Source: Anaspis maculata
Lineage: Eukaryota > Arthropoda > Insecta > Coleoptera > Scraptiidae
Direction: 5' to 3'
Assembly: GCA_949128115.1 (NCBI GenBank)
Contig: OX421962.1
Span: 12,723,262-12,787,261, forward strand
Length of the DNA stretch: 64,000 nucleotides
The position numbers and the translations under genes are program-made. Numbering within the stretch: position 1 is the stretch's first letter; each line of letters begins with the position of its first letter. Positions 51,607 through 63,544 of this stretch are shown here, piece by piece. The notes beneath the pieces were generated by a model. That model was not told the DNA's origin and searched no databases. It saw only the letters and a program-made list of their open reading frames with translations.

Positions 51607-53569
51607 GGCGACCTCACGTTGAGTTTTTCAATTGCAAGGCCCCATTTCGTGTAAAAAATAAACATTTCTTTAATACCCTTTGAGCGCCATTTGACTTGAC
51701 AACTACAACAACAATAATGACATTTCAAACACCTGGTTACTTTTTAGAGACTTTCTCCCAGCTGTCATAATATGACATTTCGCTGCCAGTGGCGTAACAA
51801 CAAATACATTATTCTCACGACACTTTTCGTTCCAGTTTCAGTTTCCAGTTCTAGTTCCCAAATAAAGCTCCCAGTTGAAGATCCTACTTCCAATTACTAT
51901 AGTTCCCAGTTTTAATTCCAAGTTCTAGTTAGTGCCCTCGAAAACCAAACTACTAACCCACTTTTTAATTTGCAATAGGCGATTTACATTTAAAAAACGC
52001 CACCTGGTGTAGAGCTCGTTACTTGATCGTGGAGGAATTTTTTGAGAGGAACACATACTCCGACGTCTAGTAGCCTAGGTGGGCACTGGTAGATACCTGC
52101 AATAACCACATCATTGACATGGAAATTTGACAAGTAAAAATATTTTGAGAAGGGGTTTACATTGTCTTCCTCATTGCGGATGTGACAGTGTTGTGGCTCT
52201 TTCTTGGGCGGAAGCTATGGATGATTTAAAGAAAGATCTGCGACGACGCTGGTCATCGACATGGGGCCCAATAAAGAGCCTTCGGGGTCCCAAGGGTTCA
52301 CAGGAACAAACGTTTGCTTGTAGTGGACTGCACAAGACAGTAAAGTGACAGTTTTGACGTGCCACCAGTTGACGTAACAGCCGACGTTGCAGAAGCAGCA
52401 GAAGAGGCCATTTTCCCCAATAAGGTCAATCGTCCATAGAAACAGCAGAAATCCCCATAATAATGCAATTCAATCCACTTGATTTCACGAATATCAAAAC
52501 CTCGACTCGGAAGGATTGAACTGGCGCTATTAATTTGCGAATAATAAAAAGCTTAATGTGCGAACCAATAAAAGCTCGCACCGATTGGGCTGTGCTATTA
52601 TTTTCCGTCGTATAAAAAGTGGGTAATCCTCTTCTGCAACTTTACAAAACAACTGTGAAACTACGGCACGGGTATAAGAGGTCATAAAGTCATAAAAAAA
52701 TTGTATCCCAGAGCCATAAAAATTTGGTAATGCATTATGAAAAAAAAAACAGTGACCAATGTTCTATGCGAACATTCCGCAGAAGGCGCCACAATGTCGA
52801 AATAAAGACGGCTCGATTGATTTATCATGTTCGAAATTAAACGCACCGAATTTTTCAAACGTTACGTAAAAAAATTCGTGCTGTTTATTCGTCCGTAAGT
52901 ATAATTACCTACGTCTCTTCGTTGTAACAAAATTAATCATAATCCATATAGATTTATTTCAGGCTGATTGAATTCGGGCAGCATTTTTTGCTGGTATGCA
53001 CACACTACTTATGTAACATTGCTACTAATTCGGCAAACAGCAAGAACGGTGTACCTATCTATTGTTATCAATGTTCGACAATCTGCATGGATTGATCCCA
53101 GCGTGAATCGCCGTGTACTCGATCCAGCAAACCATTAATATTCGATTGTCAATCATGTGGGCGTCAGCAATCTTAGCCTTTACTCACACTAATTGACTCA
53201 CATATCACTGCAAAGCAATTTGTATAATATGAAATCCCAGTGAAATCTCTCGATATTCCGCAGTAAATTTTTCGCATTTTACAACCAAGATACGCGTGTG
53301 GATTTTGAAGAGAAGCACCAAGTACTAAAGTTTCTCTTTGGGTTTTGTGGGCGGAACATTATAATAAAATAATAAATGAAAAAGCAAGCTCCATAGGTAG
53401 GCATAATGTGACCATTTTCGATTTTCGTTATTGTAATCAGCGTCATCGAGAAGTAAAAATTACTACGCTTCCAGGCTTTTGACCTCTCAAACCTCAAAGG
53501 TCAGATGCTTGAAAATAACAATAATGAGAAGAGCAAATAGCTTCTTCTCATCGACGGTGATAACAATAA
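51607..53569. other. Intergenic sequence, no gene seen
   Basis: AT-rich, mostly unique-looking sequence. No transposon terminus, exon or RNA gene could be supported. The open frames at 52127-52348 and 52171-52365 overlap on opposite strands and have no motif. Confidence 0.4.
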
Positions 53570-53809
53570 ATTGCGATTGATTCGTTTTTCGGAGCTGAAC
53601 AAAATGAAGATAAAATTGAAGAAGCTGTACCTGTACCCACAAAGCGAAAGCGCACAATGGAAAACTTGCTTGAAGATGAAGATTCAATTTATTCAAACAA
53701 AGCGTACTTGGTTCCAAATTAGCGAACTACTCCACTTCAGCATGGTGAAATTAGTGTTGAAACAGCAGGAAAACGTGTCGTTACCGGTCTGTATCATTAT
53801 GGCACCTAA
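53570..53809 (+). pseudogene. Unrecognised coding-like remnant
   Basis: From 53570 the frame gives FFGAEQNEDKIEEAVPVPTK, RKRTMENLLEDED and IYSNKAYLVPN, a stop at 53720-53722, and then RTTPLQHGEISVETAGK to GLYHYGT and TAA. Composition (charged, few rare residues) looks like real protein sequence over 75 codons with only one stop. I recognise no family. It could be an exon of a lost gene or a transposon ORF fragment. The overlapping frame 53571-53837 is less protein-like. Confidence 0.3.
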
Positions 53810-55114
53810 TATTATTTTCAAGCATTTCAAATGTTAATAATTATTTCTTATTTCTTCCTTATTGGCGATGCCATCAAATTATGCGTGCAGCATTATCTTG
53901 ACTGGTATTCTTGCGTCGTGACTCTAATAAAGTTGAATTTTTGTTGTGTTTAGCTAGCGTACACCGAGCGAATTGTGTACACAATTTCTGCAACACTGAA
54001 ACAGATTTTAGATAAAGCTTTAGATCATCCGCTGATTAAATTCCAACGAAGGATTTCTAATATTCCCATAAGCTTATTTTGCATATTAAGAATCAAAGAT
54101 TGGAGTGCATCGAAGCGTAATAATAATTTCTAGACTTTTTTTTTCTTCGAATTTTCTATACCCACTTTATTGTGGAAAGTTTTTCCTAATTGACATTTTT
54201 TCTTGAGATGGACGTGACTAATTGTTACATTGCCATTTGCAGGGAATTTCATTGTGAGCATAAACAGAGGTATAAATCATGAAGCTGATTGGACGTAGGC
54301 CGATTGTTTTTGAAATATTTCTTATGGGGTTTGATTAATAAGAATAGTTGCTCAATTTTTTTTTTGTAAATACCCATCTGAAACCTATGAGTGGAGTATT
54401 ACGAAATCTATTAATTCGCTTCGTGTGTTCACAAATTAGGGAAGCATACGAGAGCTTTCACAATTATTATTTTCTCATGTCATGTTCGAAACCATACTCA
54501 TCCGATTTTTGGGGACACGATGAAGTATAAACGCCTGGTTACAGGCTTGAGCTGAAAATATAGGCTTTATTGTATAGGAAATGTTCAAAGGAAAATGAAA
54601 CTCTGGCAAGGCGACGGAGTACTAGTGGAAATCATGCTTTTGTCATGGCAGGCGCATTGCCGCAAGCGCTATTGTAATGTGCATTAAGCTTTACTCTAAT
54701 GTAAATCATGTTTAATTCTTTCAAAGAGATGTAAACAGCACAGCACCGGCATAAATCGCGCTTAAGGATGGAGTTGAATTGGTAAAATAAGGCGTTGCAG
54801 AATCAATCGCTGTGGGCTTATTCCTTGACAAAAATTCAGGTCTCTTTCAAAAGCTAAAAGTATGTACTTCAGTTTGAGCCCATTATATTCCGAACATCGT
54901 TTTTTCAAATTTTTGAATTTCCGTCATATTGGAATAGCTTGATTGCGCCAGTATCATATTTATAACCAATGTGTTGGCAGCCCTGCCAATGACATGACAG
55001 AAGAAAACAAGAAGCATCCGCGAAAACTTGACTAGAGGTAGAACCACAGGTAGAACTTTAATGTGTTGTACGTAACACCTCTGTTTGACAAAATATTGAA
55101 GAATAGATGGAGCA
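53810..55114. other. Intergenic sequence, no gene seen
   Basis: AT-rich sequence with no recognised feature up to the start of the gypsy relic. Confidence 0.4.
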
Positions 55115-57055
55115 TTGTTTAAAGTCATCCTTTTACTTGAATGGCGACGAGGATGGGATCAATGCACGAATGACAGATTGCGCGGTTTTAGTCAAATAGA
55201 CCTGCCCGATGTACATTTCCAAGTTGGAGTTCAACTCGAGTCGCGAAAATATTTGACGATCAGTAAACACCGGGGGTTGTATCAATTCGCAAGAGTCCCT
55301 GCGAGTGTCAAATTCGCACCGGAAAATTTTCAGCTGATTATGGACGCCGTAGTTTGGAGGAGAGAGGAGCAAGGCCACAATGTAAATTTAGTAAGGCTCT
55401 TGGGGATAATTCAAGAATATGGTTTTCGTTTGAAAATGGCCAATAGATGTAGGTTTGTCATGACAAAGATCAAGTATATGGGAAGTATAATATACAAAAA
55501 TGCACTCCGAGCCGATCCAAACAAAATTCAAACTATAATTGACTCACCCTCACATTACGATTTGTCTACGCTTCGGTCGTTTTTGGGTGTCATCAATCAC
55601 TACGGAAAATTCATGGATGATGAAGAATTTGATGATGTTGGATGATCGCCTGAAGAAGAATGCGCCGTGGAGCTGGACAGCCAGTATCAAAAGTCATTCG
55701 AACAGTTCAAGGCCATTCTCCATTCGCACTGTGATCACAAGTTGGATATAATTCTTACAGCAGACGATCCACGGAGTAGAATTGGACCTTGCCTTGAGCA
55801 TCGTTTCCCAGCCGAAAGTCAAGGCCATCGGTCATGTTTCAAGAACACTTACGGCGGTCGAACAGAACTACAACCAAATCGAAAAAAAAGTCCCATCAAT
55901 CATTTTTGGGGTGACTAGATTCCACAAAATAGATGATGAATCATGAACTCTTTAAATCATAAACCGTTATTGGCAATTTTTGAGTGCAAGGAAAGAATAT
56001 CGCTTCATATAGCAAACAGATTGCAGAGAGGGATCTTGGCATTGCTTGGATACCATTTCCAAAGCGAATACATCACTAAGGACAAGCTTGGTCATCCTTA
56101 TCTTTTGTCAAGACTCATGAAAGATCATCTAAGGTCAGAAGAAGATTACGTCATTGCATCGATATAACTGGAGCTAGATGTCGAAGAAGTTGCGAGGTCG
56201 GCGGTGTCTCTAACACCAGTTACTTTTACATTCAGGATGGTGTTATAGAAAACAAAAGAGAAAAACATCTACAAAAAGTAATCAAGTACCTACAGGAAGG
56301 TTGGCCGTCTACGATTTCTTTCGAGAATCTTTCATCGAAGAAGAGAGTCGCTATCTATGTCCTGCAAGATTTCTTAATGTTAACGGAGATATTGGTAATG
56401 CCGAAGAAGTTTCATGAGAGGATTTTGAGGCAACTACATGAAGGTCATCAAGGCATATAGAGCGCATGGAAGCGTCGACTCGATCGAGTGTTCACTGCAG
56501 TCAAATATCATATAAATATGTAAAATTATTGAAGTCTTCGTCAAAGGCTGCAGAAAATGCATGGAAGCGGCAAAAACTCCTATCAAGCTTCCGTTAGAAC
56601 CGTGGCGTATGCCTGACAGAGCACGGTAGCGTATACATGTCGATTATGCCGGATCAATCAATAATAAGTCGTATTTTTTGTTGTGTGGACGCCTTCAGCA
56701 AATGGCTAGAGATCTTCCCAACGCGTGTCTTTCTCTCAATAAACAGTCAACATATTATTGAGAAAAAGCTTCGCTACATTTGGACTGCTGGAAGCCATCG
56801 TTTTGGACACAGTTTACACAAAGACTTCCGCATGGCATCATTTATCTTCGTACACCGCCATATCGTCCCCAGTCAAACAGGCAAGAGGCAAGCTGAGTGT
56901 TTTGTGGAGTTGTGGACACCTTCGAATACGCCATGAAGAAAATTGATAAGGAGAACCATGAGGGAATAGCTGAATACCTCGCTGTTTACCTTTCTGACTA
57001 GCTATGAAACAACACCAAATGAAAGCGCTCCTGAAGCTTGTCTCCTTGGAGACAG
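55115..57055 (+). pseudogene. Ty3/gypsy element 3, decayed Pol
   Basis: RT: FSQIDLPDVHFQVGV (motif A), LTISKHRGLYQFARVP, then FQLIMDAV directly followed by IIQEYGFRL, so the stretch with YLDD is deleted; RSFLGVINHYGKF follows. RNase H: ILTADDPRSRIGPCLEHRF, NHKPLLAIF and IANRLQRGILALLGY. Integrase: HERILRQLHEGHQGI, CRKCM-type zinc region near 56545, VDAFSKWLEIFP near 56685, YRPQSN near 56865 and YETTPNESAPE near 57005. At least ten stops or frameshifts. No LTR seen. Older than gypsy element 2 by its decay. Confidence 0.82.
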
Positions 57056-57189
57056 CTTGCACATGTCTTCAACTGACCCCGTGTTCAGCAGATTATTAAA
57101 ACTATACCTACTCGATCCTATCAGAACGTTGAAGGCCAATGGGAAAGACAGCAGGCGTGGAAGATTCAAGATGGATCGATGGATCAAAG

Positions 57190-57840
57190 AAAGATCAATG
57201 AGACCCACTTGCTGCCTTTCGGATCCCAGTAAAATACCCGATTTGATTTCTGTGTCACCAAGAGGAATACCAGTGAGAAACGTTGCTTCAGAAGAATGTG
57301 GACTTATTATCTGATCACTCTTTTGTGATGGCGGTGCCAAGCTATGAAATACTAATCAAACCAAAAGCAGTATCTTTAGAAACAACAGAACAAATTGGTT
57401 AGAGCTCAAAGATTTGATACAAGAAAGTTTACTTATAGACAACCCACTGAAATCTGCAGAAGACAGTGACACGGCTGTAGAAAACTTGACACGTGTGATA
57501 TAAACCGCCTGGGAATCGATACCAGAAGCATATTAGACATCCAACATAGCACACTACACGTGCTCTCGGGAAATTGAAGACGCAGTGGTTGAAAGGAGAA
57601 AACTCAGAAGAATATGGTTGATCACCAGAGCATCTCCGGATAAAACCAGGCTAAGTGGATCTGCAGGAAGGCTGAGAAAACTTTTGCAAGGTGGAAGAAG
57701 TCGTAATTTACAAGAATACTTGGGGAATCTTGATCCTACCGAAGCTGCTGAGTATTCCTTGGAAAAGCTACAAGGAGACTCGAAAAGCAAGCAACGCATT
57801 CTATTCCTCCAATTAGAAAATCTGATAAAGCTGGACTAGG
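57190..57840 (+). pseudogene. Jockey-like non-LTR fragment (endonuclease to RT linker)
   Basis: SDPSKIPDLISVSPRGIP is the end of an apurinic endonuclease domain, followed by a broken SDH region near 57310, TNWLELKDLIQESL, AVENLTRVI, CSREIEDAVVERRKLRRIW, DKTRL and EYLGNLDPTEAAEYSLEKL, the segment leading to the RT domain of Jockey-clade ORF2. Reverse transcriptase itself is absent. Several stops. It directly follows the gypsy relic, so one has truncated the other near 57060-57190. Confidence 0.72.
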
Positions 57841-58081
57841 GTTGATGAGGGAAAGACAGGTACTTTTGTCCGTCATTTGTCAGAAGTTTTCAAACCACAT
57901 CATTCAGGCTTGGTCGTGAAGAAAAAAAATACCCACTTATTTGGAAGCAACTTACTAGGAAGCTTCTTTCCAAATGTTACCAGCAATGGAACTAATAACG
58001 GGGCCTGCTACAGAAGCTGAAAATAAAAAAAGCCTTGGTTTACGATCTTATCAAGAACAAGGTGTTGAAAGAACTTCTATC

Positions 58082-58203
58082 GTGTGATCAATCGAATTCC
58101 CAATTTAGGCAGGCTGTGGCCTGATCAAAATCAAGGTTGCGAAGCTGCATTTGGCTAGGGCACAGCCTGCCTAAATTAGGAATTCAATTGATCACACAAT
58201 AGA
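58082..58203. mobile_element. 122-bp hairpin MITE
   Basis: TGTGATCAATCGAATTCCCA at 58083 pairs with the reverse complement ending in TTGATCACACA near 58197; the arms include TTTAGGCAGGCTGTG and CACAGCCTGCCTAAA. The loop is about 35 bp. Target duplication not resolved. Confidence 0.75.
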
Positions 58204-58230
58204 TATAGCTCACACCAATATCACGCCTGA

Positions 58231-58545
58231 TTATCTACAAGTTGTTTGAAAATAATGTGCAGCATCTGGGATGGGACCTTTGCCTGCAGTCCTGACGCAG
58301 ATGTCCCAGTTTTCCACAGCTGAAGCAACGTGGTCTTCCTCCAGCTCTTGGCTCACTTGGGGTTTGTTCCGAGATATAGCGCCGAGGTGTTCCTCAAACA
58401 TTTCCTTGGCAAATTTCTCAGCAGTATGTGATGCTGCGGCTTCGTCAAAGTTCACCTGCCTAAGATGATGAGGTAACGAAGCAGTTTTGACATCAAAACT
58501 GCATGTATCTTTCTTCAAGTGCACCTTGAATAAAGTGCCGCGAGT
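58231..58545 (-). CDS. Unrecognised open frame, possibly a gene remnant
   Basis: Open on - for about 105 codons outside the minisatellite, with protein-like composition: NFDEAAASHTAEKFAKEMFE, LGAISRNKPQVSQELEED and ENWDICVRTAGKGPIPD before the stop at 58231. I know no family that fits. The frame enters the neighbouring minisatellite, so its true start is unclear. It may be a transposon-borne ORF or a decayed host exon. Confidence 0.3.
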   Translation of the reverse strand, partial: TRGTLFKVHLKKDTCSFDVKTASLPHHLRQVNFDEAAASHTAEKFAKEMFEEHLGAISRNKPQVSQELEEDHVASAVENWDICVRTAGKGPIPDAAHYFQTTCR

Positions 58546-59136
58546 TTGGTACATTTCACCGACAACCAACTCGACGACTGGACATTTCACCGACAGCCAT
58601 TCCACCGAACGGACATTTCACCGACACGCCGTTTCGCCGACAGGACATTTCACCGACTGGACATTTCACCGACAAGACAATTCGCCGACACGCCATTTCA
58701 CCGACACGCCGATTCACCGACAGGACATTCCACCGACAGGACATTTCACCGACAGGACACTTCACCGACACGCCATTTCACCGACAGGACATCTCACCGA
58801 CACGCCATTTCACCGACACGACATTTCACCGACACGCCATTTCACCGACAGGACATTTCACCGACTCGCCGACTCACCGACAGGACATTTCACCGACAGG
58901 ACATTTCACCGACAAGGCAACTCACCGACACGACATTTCACCGACAGGACATTTCACCGACTCGCCGATTCACCGACAGGACATTTCACCGACTCGCCGA
59001 TTCACCGACAGGACATTTTACCGACAGGACATTTCACCGACAAGGCAACTCACCGACAGGGCATTTCACCGGCAAGACAACTCACCGACAAGACACTTCA
59101 CCGACTCGACAACTCACCGACAGAAAATTTTTCTAA
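58546..59136. repeat. CACCGACA minisatellite, about 590 bp
   Basis: Some 35 variants of a 16-18-bp unit of the type CACCGACAGGACATTT follow one another, differing mainly in the middle (CAGGACA, CACGCCA, CTCGCCG, CAAGGCA). The array is open in more than one frame, which makes the spurious 274- and 196-codon frames. The same repeat in opposite orientation lies at 63545-63815, and the left borders of both are similar. Confidence 0.9.
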
Positions 59137-59459
59137 CTCGCCGAATTTGCAAATTTTGCTTGAAAATGAGTTCCCGGAAAATGCTGCAAAATGTAACCAT
59201 ATCGTGTTTGGTATTGGCGAATGCGAAAAGAAAAACTTTTTTTGTGTAGGTTTCATGTTTCTTCATTGTACATGGTCAATGTACAATGTACTGTACAGTA
59301 ATGTACAATGACCCTGTACATTGCTAAAAGCTCAAACGTGGAAAACAGATTTTTGTCTGTATCTTTTTTTCGGAAAATTCGAGGAAAATGAAATTGGTAT
59401 GATAAAAAGCTAAAATTTATCATCATATCTAGACCCCAACCAATCTGGATTCGGACGTA
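59137..59459. other. Short interval, no gene
   Basis: AT-rich sequence with a small palindromic cluster of TGTACA steps (59265-59325: 'ttgtacatggtcaatgtacaatgtactgtaca'). No other feature was seen. Confidence 0.4.
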
Positions 59460-61690
59460 CGGTAACCGAGTCAAAAATAAACTCTTCCTAAAAAAAGAAG
59501 ATTGCTCGAGTCAAAAATAGACAATACAATACAATAATACAATAATACGTTTATTCACAAAAGTAACCGGATATTTACATGTGACTTATGAGAAAAAATT
59601 GTGAAAAAACTGTTACAACACAAAGCACAAGTGCTGCCTGTGAGGATACAAAATATAAAAAATTAAAAAATGTAAATACATACATGTTGTAAATCATAAA
59701 ATTTCAGAAATAACAGTTAAAAGATTTCAACAATGAAAAAAAGAGCTAAAAACAGATTAAAAACACAAAAAAGGCTCAAAGGTGAACATGCTAAAAAGGA
59801 ATATATCAAAATGGCTCAAAATTCAAAATCACATCTCTTCGCCTGCATAACAACTCGTGTGATTTCCCTCTTGAAGTTGCCTGTAGAGGTCATTTTTCTT
59901 GTGGAGGAAGGCAAAGCATTGAACCATTTCGGTCCCAAATAGGTGAAGCACCGCTGCCCTGTGGAAGTACTCCTGAAGGGGACAGTTAAGTAGCCAACGC
60001 TTCTCGTACCTTGGTCGTGATTTACTCGGGGCCAAGTTTTCTTCCTGGAGAATGTTGCCAGTATTGATGACACGTAAAACAGCTGACGAACATCCATAAT
60101 CTCTGCTTCCTGGTACAGATCATCCGTTGAGTACGTTCTTTCTCTGCCCAATATCAACTTTAGAGCTCTCCTTTGCATAATTTAGATGGGTTGCAAATTG
60201 CTGGAATAAATCCCTCCCCATCCCAATATACCATATCTCAGATGTGACTCAAACAGGGCCGTATACACCATCTTCAACATTTGCACATTGAGGAATCCAC
60301 GCAGTACTCTCAGTTTGTGTGAAACAAATCTTTGTTTCTTCGATACAAAATCTATATGATGGGTCCACTTCATGTTCTGATCTATCAACACGCCGAGGTA
60401 TCTTACGAATTTTTTTTCTTCAATTATATCTTCACCAATTGAAATGCAATTAAATGATGTGTGGGAGCCATCTTTATGAATGCTGAACGGTAAGTATTCT
60501 GTTTTATGCAGATTCATTGTTAAACACTTAGAATCGAACCAATCCTTAATAATGTTCAAGGAAGCCTCCGCTCTGATTTTTCAGGTCAGACTTTATCTAT
60601 GCAGTGGGTTCAAAAAGAAGAATGTTACTTGAGTCAAAAATCAGTTCTTGATCTGGTAGATCTGGAAAGAAGGATGATACTTGAGTCGAAAATAAACTCC
60701 ATATCTAGTATGCCTAAGGATATACTTGATTCAAAAATAGACCCCTCATACGAGTAGTGGGTCTAAAAAGAAGGATGATACTTGAGTAAAAAAAAAGCTT
60801 CTTATCTGGTGGGTCTGAAAAGGAAGCGATGTTTGAATCAAAAACTCAAAAAGAGGCTCTGTATATGGTGAGTCTAAAAAATAGCATGATAGGTACTCGA
60901 TCAAAAATAAACTCCTGAACTAGTGGGTAGAAAAAGTGCTCTTGTCAATACATATCTATGTAGTGAGTTGGAAAAGAGTAAGGATGGTACTTGAGTGGAA
61001 ATCAGTTATTCATTTGGTGAGTCAGGGAAGAAGGATTATACTCGAGTTCGAAATAAACTCCATATTCGGTAGGCCTAAGAATACTTGACTCAAAAATTAA
61101 ACCCTCATCTGGTGGCGCTAAAAAGAAGGATGATACTTGAGCAAGAAATAATCTTTTCTGGTGGGTCTAAGGTCTAAGTCTAAGAAAGATAAAACTTGAG
61201 TCTGATATGAATTCCTTATCTGGTGAGTCTCAAAAGAAGGATGATATACTTGAATAGAAAATGAACTTCTTATCTGGTGGGTCTGAGAGGAAGGATGATA
61301 CCTCGGATGATACTTGCGTCAAAAATCGGTTTCTCATCTAATGGGTCCGAAAAAAATGATACTTGAGTTAAGAATACACTTCTCATTTTGTGGGTTTGAA
61401 AAAAAGGAGGATGCTTGAGTCAAAAATTCAGGAACTGACTGTGTATCTGGTGGTAATTAGGTACCACCTAATTACTAGACTTAAGTCAAAAATGAAGGAC
61501 GATACCCTAGTCAAAAATGAACCTAAAAAAATAGTCAAATTTCCAGTTGAGGAAATAATAAAATTTCCTCAACTGGCGGGTCTTAAACAAAAGATAAGCA
61601 TAAAAACCTTCCCTCATCAGGTGGGTCTGAAAAGAAGGAAGATACTTAAGTGAAAATTAGATTCTTATCTGGTTATCGAATACACTTTGT
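59460..61690. repeat. AT-rich tandem array of about 50-60-bp units
   Basis: The unit 'gggtctgaaaagaaggatgatacttgagtcaaaaataaactcctt' repeats with substitutions and length changes from about 60595 to 61690, and a stub of it (59465-59519) lies on the far side of the CR1-like element, showing the element inserted into the array. A small palindrome 'gtggtaattaggtaccacc' occurs near 61450. Confidence 0.8.
59520..60590 (-). pseudogene. CR1-like non-LTR retrotransposon, 5'-truncated, young
   Basis: On - from about 60590: AEASLNIIKDWFDSKCLTMN, KFVRYLGVLIDQNMKWTHHI, KMVYTALFESHLRYGILGWG (end of RT and thumb), one in-frame TAA at 60179-60181, then QRRALKLILGRERTYSTDDL and LGPKWFNALPSSTRK to the stop near 59816. 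The 3' tail consists of (CAATA)n-like microsatellite at about 59521-59546 read on +, typical of CR1/L2-type elements. Only one stop interrupts 250 codons, so insertion is recent. Palm and endonuclease are absent through 5' truncation. Confidence 0.82.
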
Positions 61691-62569
61691 CATGAAAATC
61701 CTGATGTTAAAAAAAAAGAACTTTTGAGATTTGAGTTGGTCCAGGTGTTTCGACAAAAGTGCCAAACTTGCTCAGTCGAGTCGTGGGTTCGACAAGATCT
61801 CGGACGTGGACCGTATGGTTCGAGATCTAGAGCGTTTATTTTTATGGGCGCCAAGGTCCGTATTGGCTACCAGCGTTTTCGCTGTCGAAGGACCTATTCG
61901 ACAGTAGGTCAACTCGACACTCACACGCAAAAAAAAAAAGATTGAATACAAAAATAAAATCAAAGAAATTAAACACCAGGTTGTTTTAAGAATTTTGTGT
62001 ACTTAAAAAAAAACAAATTACTAAGTCAAGATTGTGTCAGTAACGCAGCATGTCAAATTGTTGACATCAAACAAGAAGTAAAATGGAACAAGAAATTAAT
62101 TATTGACTAACAGCGGTAACAAAAATTCAAGTGGGCGTTTTCATTTAAAAAGTTCGCGGTAAAATAAAATCGATGAAACAAGAAAAGAGAAAAGTACTTA
62201 TGGCTAAAATTTTGAGCGCAGGCGCAACCGAGGTTTAAGTTTTCTGTTGAAAGAAGAATCAAAGTCGCGTATCCCTAGTTTTTGTGCACAAAAAGTCGGC
62301 GTCGCGCGATTCCTAATTTTGATTGTTCTAGCCTGATTGCCGCGGGTCAAAATTCGCACTGACTCCGGTCCTGTTTAGGCAGGCCGTAAAAAAAGGAGAA
62401 TATCGAATTTTACTTTTTCTTTAAACGAAAACGGCTAGAAAATATTTAATTATAATGACAATAAGTTGATACTACTACAGATTAACTTTGATTCACTGGA
62501 GACCGATAAGCATTAATTCTTTTAGGCGCTTATTTTACAAATTCGGAAACACTTGCGGTAAGATAATAA
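61691..62569. other. Intergenic sequence, no gene seen
   Basis: Mixed sequence. The 61724-61945 open frame is arginine-rich but without motif. No transposon ends were resolved. Confidence 0.35.
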
Positions 62570-62570
62570 G

Positions 62571-63199
62571 GTGGTGTTTCGCACGAAATTTCACTGGACG
62601 ATCAGCAGCAGAGAAAATACAGAGGGCTTAACTTTAGTCCTGGGTTCCCACAGGACTGTGCAGATCCAAGTCGCTGGGTCCAAAACGGTGAAGCAAGCAG
62701 TTGCCGAAATAAATCCAGGAGTCAACGTCAAATTCCGACGAATACCAGCAGATTTCAAAATGATTACAGTTGTGGTGGTTGTGGTAAAATTTTGGATTAC
62801 GGGTGGAAATCGTTCACAAAGGAGAAAATAAGACCACTAAGAGCCAAAATCAAAACCAAAAAGAAAAAGGCCTGCAAACAAAAGAAAGGGGTCGTCTAAG
62901 AGAAAAAGAAGAAAGCCAAAAGAGCAGAAAGAGCGAAAAACTTACGAGTTGGTAGGTGCCTTTGAAGTAGAAATTTATCGGTGGGTTTTTAATCCGACAC
63001 AAGGTCGATATGGATCACTTTTTACCAGATCCAATTATTGGAAACTCACAAGTGACTTTTCCTTCACTCGGAAGATTGGCACACAGCACTTTTCATACAC
63101 TTGGAGTTTCACCCAGCCGAAAAATCACGTAAAATTTGCGAAGCTAATTGGTGTCGATTTTATTCAATTGTTCGAGCAGAATGCGATAAGCTCGTAGGT
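62571..63199 (+). CDS. Unrecognised overlapping open frames, possible gene or viral/transposon remnant
   Basis: Three + frames are open in succession. One (to 62898) includes RGLNFSPGFPQDCADPSRW and DYSCGGCGKILDYGWKSF, a possible CxxC zinc site, then a lysine-rich end. A second (62841-63199) begins with 30 mostly basic residues (KRKGSSKRKRRKPKEQKERK, nuclear-localisation-like) and continues with GAFEVEIYRWVFNPTQGRYG and NYWKLTSDFSFTRK to TAG. A one- or two-base shift would join them. No family is recognised. The third frame (62571-62831) ends in a valine run and is less credible. Confidence 0.35.
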
Positions 63200-63269
63200 A
63201 CCTAAGGCGTTATCAAAGTTCGGATGGTATAAGAAATGGCGCTCTATCTCAATTTTTGCCGACGAATTA

Positions 63270-63417
63270 AGCTGGATTCCCAGTTGCGAATATTCGGACA
63301 GAAAATGCGAAATTTAATGTCAAAGTCGTCATATTGGCCAATCAGAGCCCTCGAATTCAAAATTTGACATATAAAATCGCATTTTCTGTCCGAATATTCG
63401 CATCTGGGAACCCAGCT
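63270..63417. mobile_element. 148-bp MITE with TTA target duplication
   Basis: AGCTGGATTCCCAG at 63270 and CTGGGAACCCAGCT ending at 63417, with arms continuing through GAATATTCGGACAGAAAATG. TTA flanks both ends (63267-63269, 63418-63420). A PIF/Harbinger-type MITE by duplication length and target; a different family from 20303-20456. Confidence 0.82.
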
Positions 63418-63544
63418 TTATAGGATGAAAAATAAACCGTAACAACTTTTGGCGCTGAACACCAACCATGCTCGGAATCGCACCGGTACGGAATCGAGCA
63501 TATCAATCTTTCAAATGTAGGTACCTATGGTCCAAAACTCAAAA

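Noticed and set aside
58487..59311. 274- and 196-codon frames rich in H, T, D, R and P
   Set aside because: The minisatellite unit lacks stops in several frames, so long frames are expected. No consistent start or conserved protein.
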